A DNA stretch of 64,000 bases from Diadema setosum (Eukaryota > Echinodermata > Echinoidea > Diadematoida > Diadematidae). Below, in pieces: positions 35,909 through 46,600 of this stretch (the stretch's first letter is position 1; every line of letters begins with the position of its first letter). The translations under genes and the position numbers were made by a program. The stretch lies in the NCBI GenBank assembly GCA_033980235.1, contig CM067059.1, positions 9,431,809-9,495,808 on the forward strand, given 5' to 3'. Below the pieces are notes generated by a model. The model made no database searches. It saw only the letters and a program-made list of their open reading frames with translations, and was not told the DNA's origin.

Positions 35909-36722
35909 ATTTACTTATCTCTCTTCTAACTTAAAGGTAGAGGATCTCTTTGCAGCCCAAATTCGAAAATGCCTAAAGACAGCTAGTAACCAAATATGCT
36001 ACTATAATTTAATAAATAAGAAATAACCATTCCAGTATGTATCTTAGTGTGCACAGTAAGACAGATCATATAGGAAAACATCTGAGCATTAAGCCTGAGG
36101 TCTGAATTTGCACTCAACTTCTTCCAATGGCTAACGGATGTTTAATTTTTGAATTTCACTGACCTCCAAATTTCACAAAGAAAACCTTCTTAGCATGATG
36201 GTTAATATGACATTTGACTGATATTGGAGATGTTTGCGAATCGGATCTACTACCTTTAATATTAATAAATCTAAAATGATTATTTGAAAGTTCGGAAATG
36301 CTGGATATATCCTACCACAAGGAGGCAAAATATAAATGGTTCACATTTACAATTCATTTTGTTTTAAAAATTTTCTTATTTATTTTCTTTTTTGACAAAC
36401 TCGCATACCAGGCTTCAGGCCTGCTAACGCGGGTATACAATAGAAAAAATAAAAGTTAAAACAACACCAGGAAAATCACTATTCTCAATTTTGCGGCGCG
36501 CTACGCGCGCAGAGTCTCGAACACAATGAAACTTTGCAACTTCCTGGCAAAATGAGTTTTTACTATTTCCTAGATGAAATACCGTAACGCGATTGCATGC
36601 AACAGACAAAAATACAAATTTCCTCGAGACTTTAAAACGTCATTAAAACAGTCAAAATTCACAATTTGCGGCGCGCTTCGCGCGCAAATTCTTATACAAC
36701 TTTTGTAGTTCGGTCGTCCAAA

Positions 36723-36724
<2 letters not shown>

Positions 36725-36757
<33 letters not shown>
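36725..36757. repeat. (TA)n microsatellite left of palindrome
   Basis: About 33 bp of pure TA, about 57 bp outside the left palindrome arm. Confidence 0.9.
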
Positions 36758-36759
<2 letters not shown>

Positions 36760-36884
36760 GTGAGAAATAGTTCCCTGGGTCCCGAACGTACGCGGTGCCG
36801 CATTGTTGGATGCATATAGTTGAAAGAAATTAGACTGAGGCGGGACGTTGCTCTCGATCTTAGTCTCCCTTTTGTTTGTCAAGC

Positions 36885-36912
36885 TTTCGGCCCGTCATTG
36901 GGCCTTCGTCAG
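36885..36912 (-). ncRNA. hammerhead-like motif, mirror copy
   Basis: Complement of 40139-40166, identical. Confidence 0.4.
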
Positions 36913-37102
36913 GACCTACCAACAGAACGATTATTATATGAATAACCTGATGTGTCATATAATATATAATGCAATTTCACATATTACCAATCTTCTAAAT
37001 CATTTCCTCTATATACACAAATCAATCATTCAATTCAATACAAATATCCACTCTAACCTCAAATCATCATCAGAATAACATCATATGTCCAAAAAATATA
37101 TA

Positions 37103-37405
37103 TAAATAAATTCTTATCATAATGTTGCCATATAATAATCATATTGTCTTATAATTCTTAGCATGATGATCACAAACAGAATCATTATACATATATATCA
37201 TATTCATATGTCTATTTGCATTGCGTATATGTATATATCCGCATACGCACACATAAATAAATTCTTATATCGTATATGCTGCCATATGATAATCATATTG
37301 TCTTATAATTCTTAGCATGATGATCACAAACAGAATCATTATACATATATATCATATTCATATGTCTATTTGCATTGCGTATATGTATACATCCGCATAC
37401 GTACA
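37103..37405 (+). repeat. 152-bp tandem duplication inside left palindrome arm
   Basis: Two units starting AAATAAATTCTTAT at 37103 and 37255, each with ATAATTCTTAGCATGATGAT. The mirror image is at 39646-39948, so the duplication predates formation of the palindrome. Confidence 0.85.
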
Positions 37406-38412
37406 CACACACCCACATACATACGCACATAATACATATTCACATACACACACTCACATATGCACACACCCACACAACTCCGGTTGATATAATACTATCT
37501 AAATCAACATATCCTATTTTATTTCGTATATTACCGAAATATAATAGCGTCAACCCTCCAAAATATATCAACTCTTAGATCAAATGTGTAAACAACAACA
37601 ATTTCTGTAAATTACCTGCGTGGGACTCGTGTGGTTATCGTGCATCCCAGCACCGTGTGCTCATATTCTGTTCAAAAATAAAATAATTACCATTCAATCA
37701 TTCATAATACCTCTTATTTTGCAAATATAATCAAACATACTCATATTAAAACATCACAAGATCATATTCACAAATCCATCATACGCTATTTTCCATATCA
37801 TTCTTATCCATGTGATCAGATCAACTCGTGACGCTCAACAGTAATCATGAATCGTGTGATCATACAATAAATATCGACAGAATTTCACAATAATAGTATT
37901 CAATCATAATATCTATTATATTACATATAAATATAGTCAAAAATAATCATATCAGAAATCACAGATTCATACATTTTCCCGAATTCATCATTATACACCA
38001 TTTTACATTTCATTCATATCAAATCACATGAACTTATTACACTCAGCTTTATTCATACATCTTGTGATCGTACAATATATCAGTACATATACAAATGAAA
38101 TCTCGATAATCACAATAACCTGAAATTTATTAGGGTGTTTTACCTGTATGTTGGGCTGTATTTTGTCCTGTCTGGTCATGGCCAAATTATCTGCTGCGGG
38201 TGTTTTACTGTAAGTCTGAAGTTAGAGTGAGGGGTTCGGGATAAGAGCTATGTAGGGTTCATTGGTCAACGTTAATGCCATCGGGGGTCAGTGTTTTCAA
38301 TTTCTTTATCCAGAAGGATTCTCTATGTAGGATTACTTGGCGGGATTTTGTTCGGATTGTTTCGATGCCTGTGATCTTTACATTGTCAATTGAGTGGTCG
38401 GGCTGGTTAAAG

Positions 38413-38792
38413 AGGGCAAAAAGTTCAAAAGTAATGTCACGGGGGAAGAATTCCCAATCACATCCAAAATACAATGCAAGTCAGACTGGCTCATTTATTT
38501 GATATCGTGCACGAAATGTAACAAACAATACGTGGGAAAGACAGAAACATCCTTGTACACCAGATTCAGTAACACTAAATCGGAAATACTGAACTACAAT
38601 ACACCCAACAAGCGAAAAACCCTCCCCTACACAACACACTTTAACCAGCCCGACCACTCAATTGACAATGTAAAGATCACAGGCATCGAAACAATCCGAA
38701 CAAAATCCCGCCAAGTAATCCTACATAGAGAATCCTTCTGGATAAAGAAATTGAAAACACTGACCCCCGATGGCATTAACGTTGACCAATGA
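38413..38792 (+). pseudogene. GIY-YIG endonuclease domain of Penelope-like element (fragment)
   Basis: The frame reads NVTGEEFPITSKIQCKSDW, then LIYLISCTKCNKQYVGKTE, which is the GIY...YVG core with the paired cysteines typical of PLE endonucleases. It continues through the TRF region (catalytic Arg) and HRESFWIKKLKTL (catalytic Glu) to TGA at 38790-38792. The reverse transcriptase that should precede it is absent. Confidence 0.88.
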
Positions 38793-39645
38793 ACCCTACA
38801 TAGCTCTTATCCCGAACCCCTCACTCTAACTTCAGACTTACAGTAAAACACCCGCAGCAGATAATTTGGCCATGACCAGACAGGACAAAATACAGCCCAA
38901 CATACAGGTAAAACACCCTAATAAATTTCAGGTTATTGTGATTATCGAGATTTCATTTGTATATGTACTGATATATTGTACGATCACAAGATGTATGAAT
39001 AAAGCTGAGTGTAATAAGTTCATGTGATTTGATATGAATGAAATGTAAAATGGTGTATAATGATGAATTCGGGAAAATGTATGAATCTGTGATTTCTGAT
39101 ATGATTATTTTTGACTATATTTATATGTAATATAATAGATATTATGATTGAATACTATTATTGTGAAATTCTGTCGATATTTATTGTATGATCACACGAT
39201 TCATGATTACTGTTGAGCGTCACGAGTTGATCTGATCACATGGATAAGAATGATATGGAAAATAGCGTATGATGGATTTGTGAATATGATCTTGTGATGT
39301 TTTAATATGAGTATGTTTGATTATATTTGCAAAATAAGAGGTATTATGAATGATTGAATGGTAATTATTTTATTTTTGAACAGAATATGAGCACACGGTG
39401 CTGGGATGCACGATAACCACACGAGTCCCACGCAGGTAATTTACAGAAATTGTTGTTGTTTACACATTTGATCTAAGAGTTGATATATTTTGGAGGGTTG
39501 ACGCTATTATATTTCGGTAATATACGAAATAAAATAGGATATGTTGATTTAGATAGTATTATATCAACCGGAGTTGTGTGGGTGTGTGCATATGTGAGTG
39601 TGTGTATGTGAATATGTATTATGTGCGTATGTATGTGGGTGTGTG

Positions 39646-39948
39646 TGTACGTATGCGGATGTATACATATACGCAATGCAAATAGACATATGAATATGAT
39701 ATATATGTATAATGATTCTGTTTGTGATCATCATGCTAAGAATTATAAGACAATATGATTATCATATGGCAGCATATACGATATAAGAATTTATTTATGT
39801 GTGCGTATGCGGATATATACATATACGCAATGCAAATAGACATATGAATATGATATATATGTATAATGATTCTGTTTGTGATCATCATGCTAAGAATTAT
39901 AAGACAATATGATTATTATATGGCAACATTATGATAAGAATTTATTTA
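39646..39948 (-). repeat. 152-bp tandem duplication inside right palindrome arm
   Basis: Mirror of 37103-37405. Confidence 0.85.
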
Positions 39949-40138
39949 TATATATTTTTTGGACATATGATGTTATTCTGATGATGATTTGAGGTTAGAG
40001 TGGATATTTGTATTGAATTGAATGATTGATTTGTGTATATAGAGGAAATGATTTAGAAGATTGGTAATATGTGAAATTGCATTATATATTATATGACACA
40101 TCAGGTTATTCATATAATAATCGTTCTGTTGGTAGGTC

Positions 40139-40166
40139 CTGACGAAGGCCCAATGACGGGCCGAAA
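40139..40166 (+). ncRNA. hammerhead-like motif in PLE 3' region (degenerate)
   Basis: CTGACGA, an inserted A, a GGCCC/GGGCC stem with loop AATGAC, then GAAA: the order of the hammerhead core between helices I and III. Penelope-like elements are known to carry hammerhead motifs. The extra A before helix II and the lack of a clear helix III closing at a UH cleavage site argue that this copy is inactive. Confidence 0.4.
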
Positions 40167-40229
40167 GCTTGACAAATAAAAGGGAGACTAAGATCGAGAG
40201 CAACGTCCCGCCTCAGTCTAATTTCTTTC

Positions 40230-40232
<3 letters not shown>

Positions 40233-40267
<35 letters not shown>

Positions 40268-40285
40268 GTGTGTGTGTGTGTGTGT
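40233..40285. repeat. (TA)n(GT)n microsatellite at PLE 3' end
   Basis: About 30 bp TA then about 22 bp GT, abutting the element end; may be the insertion target or a reverse-transcription tail. Confidence 0.85.
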
Positions 40286-41042
40286 GTGTGTGAGTGTCAT
40301 CATTGGTATTGGTACCGAAGGTCCGTTTTTTTAGTGACCGCACCCCCCCCCCCCTTGAAAAATCCTGGCTACGGGCCTGATGTACTAGTTGAACAGGATA
40401 ATGTGATATAAATCTAGTACTCCTACTGTCTTACTCATCGTCCGTCCAATTATTAGACATTTTTTACAAGATTTTATTGGAGACCACTATTTCATAATAA
40501 GCATTATCTTTTAATGATTCCGCAAAATCATGCTCCATTCCGTATGTGTTTCCCGTATATTTTTTTTTATTATTTTATGTATTCTCAATAGCAATCCTCC
40601 GTCACAAAGTCAACAGGTTGTGCCGTATTTGAAAACTGTCAGTTTAAAAAAAAAATCACATAAGAACGTTACATTAAAGAAGAACGTTACGTTAAATTTT
40701 ACACTTTACTTGTCACAACATGTGAATTGAGTTTATGGCCTGAACCAACCTCATTTCCTGTATCTAGACAGAGCAGTAGAATGGAAGTTTCCGCAGAAGG
40801 AACAAAAATCTTGCAGGTAATAGAGCAACCAGGTAGAGCAAACGTAACTTTGTTTTCTTGACATGCATGTAGGAAAATTCCTTGAAGACGCTAAGTTACA
40901 CCAAGACTGAATTCAAATTAAGAATTCCCTATGATATAGAATGCTACCAGAATGCTACATTTTCTTCTAATTCTTATGAACGTTTAGTTTGGTGTCATAG
41001 GATTGAGCTATCTGATGAGATTGGGATTTGAACTCGATAATT

Positions 41043-41680
41043 AAATCCGTATTTGAATGGACGTTATCAGCCTTCATGCCGGATTTTGATTACCAGTCGG
41101 GTTTTAATTAGCATGTTTGATTGAATAATTAAACGAACTTTTTTCTTTCAAGATTTATTACTTTGGATAAAAAAAAAAGACAGGTTCGGTGTAATATCAA
41201 TTATTCAGAGAAACAATGAGAGGCTGACATTTCAGAATTCCACGTCTCAAAAGGTCCAATTGAATATTCCTAACCTTCATCACAAGCAATATATATATAC
41301 TGTCTACTTTATCCACTTCATTTCATCTTCGATTTAGTGATGGCGGTTTTTTTTTCTTTCTTTTGTTTTACAGTATCTGAAAGGAAATGGATCGTTATGG
41401 ATCGACAGGGCAGTCAATATTTGAACACAGTAATTACATACATTATTTTTTTTTACACAACAGGGAAATCGAAGTCTCATGTCCATCATTCCTTTAGCTT
41501 TGTATAGATATGTGTGTGCTATGTACGTGCATTTGTGTGGGTTTGTGTGTGCGTCTTTACATGTACAGCAAATAGGTAACCACATATGTATTTTCGAAAG
41601 GTGATAATATCCACTTCTGATAGTAAGGACAAATGCTTTATGTCACAACGTTGTCATCCAATGACGTCACGTCTCATACT
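41043..41680 (+). repeat. segmental duplication, upstream copy
   Basis: Shares ordered blocks with 42618-43780: TCAGCCTTCATGCC, CAGTCGGGTTTTAATTAGCA, TGTCTCAAAAGGTC-like, CAATATTTGAAC, and TTTACATGTACAGCAAAT. In the downstream copy the last block is separated from the others by the TATA box and exon 1 of the astacin gene, which the upstream copy lacks. Confidence 0.75.
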
Positions 41681-41882
41681 AGCTGTTTAAGAAATATTTC
41701 CCACTTTTGATCCTTAATACATGTAGTTCAAAAATCATAACATGTCAGAATACTGACATTGATATGAGCAATAGCTGCATAGTGTCATGGGTAATTCTTC
41801 TTTTGGAAATAAGATTCGTATAACACGACACAGTTTTGCCACTTTAATCATTATTGCTTCCCTTCGTGCGTGGTTCTTGAAG

Positions 41883-41897
41883 GAGGACCCAAGTATG
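41883..41897 (+). CDS. micro-exon-like site upstream of astacin gene
   Basis: GAAG|GAGGACCCAAGTATG|GTAAGT: 15 nt encoding EDPSM in phase 0, with the same form as the first micro-exon of each cassette (NDKEI and [E]DGVI, both followed by GTAAGT). It lies upstream of the promoter and signal-peptide exon, so it is either a relic of an earlier gene copy or part of a transcript starting further upstream. No partner exons found. Confidence 0.35.
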
Positions 41898-43145
41898 GTA
41901 AGTTAATAATAATCAACTTTCCATTTCAATATCATGATATAATGCTGAAATGTGGGATGTAGAAATGATGAAGTAATGGAATTTTCTGTGCACATTTTGA
42001 TCGTGTTGAATACTGGGAGTTATCAGTGATGCAGTCTGGTGCGAGTCAGTGTGTGTGGATGTGCCCTATAGTATACTATTCATTTGAGCGAAAGTTGGCA
42101 TACTGTTTATTTTCTACGTTTTTTGTTTTGTTGCTGTTGTTGCTTTTTTTTTTGGGGGGGGGGGGGCAGCCCATACATTCGATTTGTTTGTGCAGCAGCA
42201 AAATATCGACGGTTACAACATCTGAATTATCATGTTTTAAGAAAAAGAAAAATAATTCTTCATTTAGTACAAAATAAAATCTTCCACCGCTCCCCCCCAA
42301 AAAAGCAAAAGAAAAAAAGAGCGCGTGGATTAAAAAGAATCTTTCTAGATTATTGTGTAATCAAAAGGAAAAAAAATCTATGATTCATAGGTGAATGCAA
42401 GCATAAGATTTTTTAAAAAACTGAGAAAATTGCTTTGAAATTACTTAATGCTTCGAGCATGTTATTTGAAATTCAATGGGTAATGCACCCAGTTTATGAC
42501 ATGCCTGAATTCATGAATAGTTTCTCTTCTTCCATTTATCATGTTCAAAAAATAGCCCTCTATCTACAAACTCCAAAACTGTTCTTAACCTCAAGTGCAA
42601 AGAAAAAGAAAAAGCTAAATCCGTATCAAAATGAACATTGTCAGCCTTCATGCCAGATTTTAATTGCCAGTCGGGTTTTAATTAGCATGTTTGATGGAAT
42701 GATTGAATGAAAGTTTTTCATTCAGAGATGTATTACTTTATTTTAAATAGCGAAGTTCGGCTTAATATACTCAGAGAGACAATGGGCGACCGACATTTCG
42801 GAATTCCATGTCTCAAAAGGTCTAATTGAATACCTAACCGTCCTCACAGATAGTATACACATTTTGTTTGTTTACCTTATCCACTTCGTTTCATTTTCAA
42901 CTTAAGGCTTTTTGATAGTATCTGAATGGGAAATCTGAAAGGAAAATGGATCATTAAATGACAGGAGTATTACTGAAGTGTTATTTTCTTTGACAGGGCA
43001 ATCAATATTTGAACGCGGTAATTACATTTTTGCACAATAGGAAAAATCGATACCTCATATTCATATATTCCGGAACCCCATCACGCGTTTCAGGAAGATA
43101 TAATATCCTGTCACTGACGTCATTCTGTAGCACCAGTTCTCCATG

Positions 43146-43153
43146 TATAAAAG
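43146..43153 (+). promoter_or_regulatory. TATA box of astacin-type gene
   Basis: TATAAAAG, 148 bp before the ATG at 43301. Transcription would start near 43176, giving a 5' untranslated leader of about 125 nt and no upstream ATG of note. Confidence 0.75.
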
Positions 43154-43300
43154 AGGGTGAGATCTTGGGCGGACACCAATCCCAGACTCAGACGTCAAGT
43201 CGGTCCAATCACTATCAGATACAAGCCCCTCACCACCTTCCATCCAGTCTTCCACTTGCCATACTTGTGACGGACTCGAAGTTCCTGCCGCGTAGCCACC

Positions 43301-43375
43301 ATGAGAGCTGCTCTCATCACCTGCGTCTTGGTCGTGGCCGTGGTGGCATCTGTGCTTGCCTTGCCTTTCCCGGAG
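43301..43375 (+). CDS. astacin exon 1: signal peptide
   Basis: 25 codons, MRAALITCVLVVAVVASVLA then LPFPE. Strong Kozak context, donor GAG|GTGAGT, phase 0. Confidence 0.9.
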
Positions 43376-43593
43376 GTGAGTACGTGAAATTATAGAAATT
43401 AGATATGATCATGGTTATGCATACATTTATGCATAATCTTTGAATAGAAATCTTTGAATTCTGAAATTTTCGTGGCCCGAAATAAAAGGAAAAAATAACT
43501 GCCTGATCGGGCAATCAACACGTAGGCCTGCAATCAATTTGAATGGCTCCGGACCACCGGACTGCAACTAACATCGAGCTCTGTATATGTATG

Positions 43594-43668
<75 letters not shown>

Positions 43669-46600
43669 TTACATATACAGCAAATTAGTAAATATATATG
43701 CTTCCAAAAGATGTCAAATGCACTGTTGATGGTAAGGACAAAAAGTTACATGTTTTCTTCCAACGACTTGAACTGTTAACTGGGCAAAGAAAATGTGACT
43801 CTGAAAAATCTACATGTCCGCGTAGTTTAAAAAAAAATGATATGTCTTGGGATTTCGTGGATTTAGCACATCTTCGGGACAAAAAATGTTTTTAATAGTA
43901 CAGTGTACTGTCATGTACCACGTGAAAATATTGCTGTAGTTACTGGTTTCATTCATCTGTCCGAAGGATTTGTGCACTTAGAAACGAAACATTTTAAAGC
44001 TAATAATCAAATAATATTTGGGTCATTTGTAAAGCTAAACAGCTAGGAGAGCTAGTCATACTGGCCTTACTCTATAGTTTCAATAGTTTCAGAGTGTGGT
44101 CAGACTAGACAAGGCAACAATATTACACATCAAAATAGAATCAAAAAGAAATCTTTGCGGTGCACACAATGCACTACATTATCTAATATCCTGTGTATAA
44201 GCATTCACGTTTAACCTGTCGTGAGGATAGAGTAGAGTATTCGATACCTCTTCTCTTTGTTTTCTGCTCATTTCCTTTTCTTATTCTTCGTTTGTGGTAA
44301 TGCTATTGTATTCTCTGCTCTTGTTTTTTTTTTTTTAACATATACATGCTTTATATACCTGTGTAGGTAATTGTGTATGTAGGGATGTATTGTACTTTTT
44401 CAACCACATTTTCCGGGAATTCACGCTTCAGTGAACACTGTCTAGGAGGGATCATTGATATCTTTTCCTTTTTTGTATATTCGCTGCGCTATAAAGAATT
44501 AATATCAACAAATTACTGTTTTTACATGTATCACATTCAACAAGAATTTCCCTAAATGCAAGAGAATATTAAAGAGGAAATCCATTCAAAATATAAGTTA
44601 ATCTGATAAAAAAAGTACAATTTTACGAGTTCAACGGTAAAAACTTGATTGAAATCGGATGAAAAATAAGGAAGTTATGAAATTTTGAAGTTTTGATAAT
44701 TTCTCCAAAACAATTCTTGTAAGGTGGGTATGAATATGCAAATGAGTGAGCTAACCATGTCATACCTTCACAATAGAGTTTCCATTGATCATGTACAAAA
44801 AAATGACGAAAATTCAATGTTTCTGTCATGAAAGTCTGAAACATGACATTATTCCTGGTTGAATAACTTCAGAATAGTGATCAGTTAGATATATGAGGAT
44901 TTGAGCCTCGGGCATAATTGCATTTGAATGAAAAACTGGAAATTTCACATTTTTATGTACAAACTATATGGTAAGTTGTGAGGGAATGACATGCCCACTT
45001 TGCCATTTGCATATTATATTGACTGTTCAAGAACTGTTCCCCTCCAAAGTAGCAAAACTTCAAAATGTCACAACTTCCTTGTTTTTCACCCGATTTCGAT
45101 CGAATTTATACCATTGAACTCGTGATATTTTACTCTTTCTTATCAGACTAACTTATATTTGGAATGGATTTCCCCTTTAAGTAGAGGGGCGAAGGTTGAG
45201 GTTTGAACTTTCTTCAGTTTGTCTCCTTCTAACAAATTCCTTTTTTTCCCGGCAAGTTTGAGAAATTACAGATCAGCAGTTGCGATCTTACAAATTTCAT
45301 TTGTTAGAGGGAGACAAACTGAAGAAAATTCAAACCTCAAGTATTTCCTTGCTGTTCAATGATGATGGATACTTTGTTATCTGCATAATACATGTATTAA
45401 TTTTGTGATCCACATTTTACCAGATCTACTTTTGATTGGATCGCTCTTTCCATCGTATTTTTATCATTTTATACCTTTTTGCCAGCCTTGCAAAGTAGGA
45501 TTTAATTCTCTCTTTTAATGCATTTAAACAAGAATCTATACTGTGAGCCATCTAGATTGTTTAAACATATTTGTTTTTTTTTTTATTGTTAAAACAGTAT
45601 GATTTGTGAATTGTATACTTTTGCGTTATGTTTTGTTGGTTGGAATCATTATATTGAATTAAATTGAACGTCAATTTCGCACAAAATCAAATATTACGGA
45701 TAGCAAAATGAAACAGTAGGGAATTCTTCTTTTGTTTAAAGAGTGTCTTTTTCTGAAATATGTTTGCATTTCCTTAAGAGGGAGGCAGAATCAAAACAAT
45801 TATTCAGGGTTTATATACATATATATTATACATTTACATATTGCAAAGAGAAGAGTATTTCAAAACTAAGAATATCTGGAACTGTTAGATATTGTTTTTA
45901 AACAATCAATGTTGCTTTAGAGTAGAACCAGACATGTTTATTTTGTGTGTGTGTGTGTATTGTGTATGTGTGCTTGTGTATTAGCATTCGTTGAAAATTC
46001 CAGAACGTCAATCGGCTTTCTTTAGTCGTATGTAAACATTATTATCGTTATAACGGTCAGTGTGTGCGAAATCCGTCGCGATTTGTTTGACTATCCATTT
46101 TTGTTGTTGTTTTTTCTGTTGTTGTCTCTGGTCACCTGTCAATTTTCTGTTTTGATCACTTTTATAATTTGACTTTCCCCTGCGCAAGGAATTTCGAAAG
46201 CAAATGATAAGATTGTTTCGAATCTATTGCAATGCTGTACTCTATATACCAATTCAAAATTTATCTGGCAAAAAGGCTGAGCTATATTTCTTCAGCGCCT
46301 AAAAACAGCCTTTGATTTTTTTTTCATGTCATTCGCGTTTTTAAATGGTATCCCACGCCATTGTTCTCTCTTTCCACATTTACACTTTGTTTTGTTGACA
46401 TTTAACAACCCCCATATGAAACATCAACAGAAAAAGAAGCAAATTAACGATAAACACCAAAAACATGAACTATGTTGAGTGCGTGAATTAAAGGCGAACA
46501 AAATCGCTTGAACTTTACTGTGAGGGTCCCGTAAAGATGCTTTCGTTCTCTGGTGCTATAGAGGCGTAGATTTTAAAAGTGTTTATAATTACCGTAACCA

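Larger units (their letters stand above)
36814..38412 (-). mobile_element. Penelope-like element, 5'-truncated, left arm of palindrome
   Basis: Exact-length mirror of 38639-40237: mirrored coordinates sum to 77051 at every point I checked, so there is no net indel over 1.6 kb. The arm encodes, antisense, the same endonuclease C-terminus (FNQPDHSIDNVKITG through DGINVDQ) and the same 3' untranslated region. I saw one base difference (near 36874). The copy starts inside the GIY-YIG domain, so it is dead. Confidence 0.88.
38413..40237 (+). mobile_element. Penelope-like element, 5'-truncated, right copy
   Basis: Carries the GIY-YIG endonuclease fragment and about 1.4 kb of 3' untranslated sequence with microsatellite-like and tandemly repeated parts. 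It ends at GACTAAGATCGAGAG...TTTCAACTATATA, running directly into a (TA)n tract (40233-40263). It is joined head-to-head with the left copy at 38412/38413. Confidence 0.85.
33835..40379. mobile_element. possible 6.5 kb element with inverted termini
   Basis: The left end CAGGCCCGTAGCCAGG (33835-33850), followed by a G tract and GTGCG, is matched inverted at the right by CCTGGCTACGGGCCTG (40364-40379), preceded by CGCACC and a C tract. ATGTA stands directly outside both ends (33830-33834 and 40380-40384), consistent with a 5-bp target duplication. No transposase is visible inside; the interior holds direct repeats, a small MITE and two Penelope-like copies. Two independent insertions of short elements of one family could give the same picture, with ATGTA by chance. 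Confidence 0.45.
40386..43145. other. region upstream of astacin-type gene
   Basis: No complete gene. Holds two copies of a promoter-side segment (41043-41680 and 42618-43780) and a micro-exon-like site at 41883-41897. Frames at 42026-42383 are low-complexity. Confidence 0.5.
42618..43780 (+). repeat. segmental duplication, copy containing astacin exon 1
   Basis: Counterpart of 41043-41680, offset about 1.6 kb. It contains about 500 bp (roughly 43050-43590) with promoter and signal-peptide exon that have no match upstream. Confidence 0.7.

Noticed and set aside
36848..37078. 76-codon frame present in both palindrome arms
   Set aside because: Its conservation is explained by the arms being near-identical DNA; the one difference I saw is synonymous, but one site is no evidence for selection.
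37375..37578. His/Thr-rich frame (HPHTYTHTHIHTH) and its mirror at 39473-39676
   Set aside because: Translation of a CA/TA-rich microsatellite in the Penelope-like 3' region.
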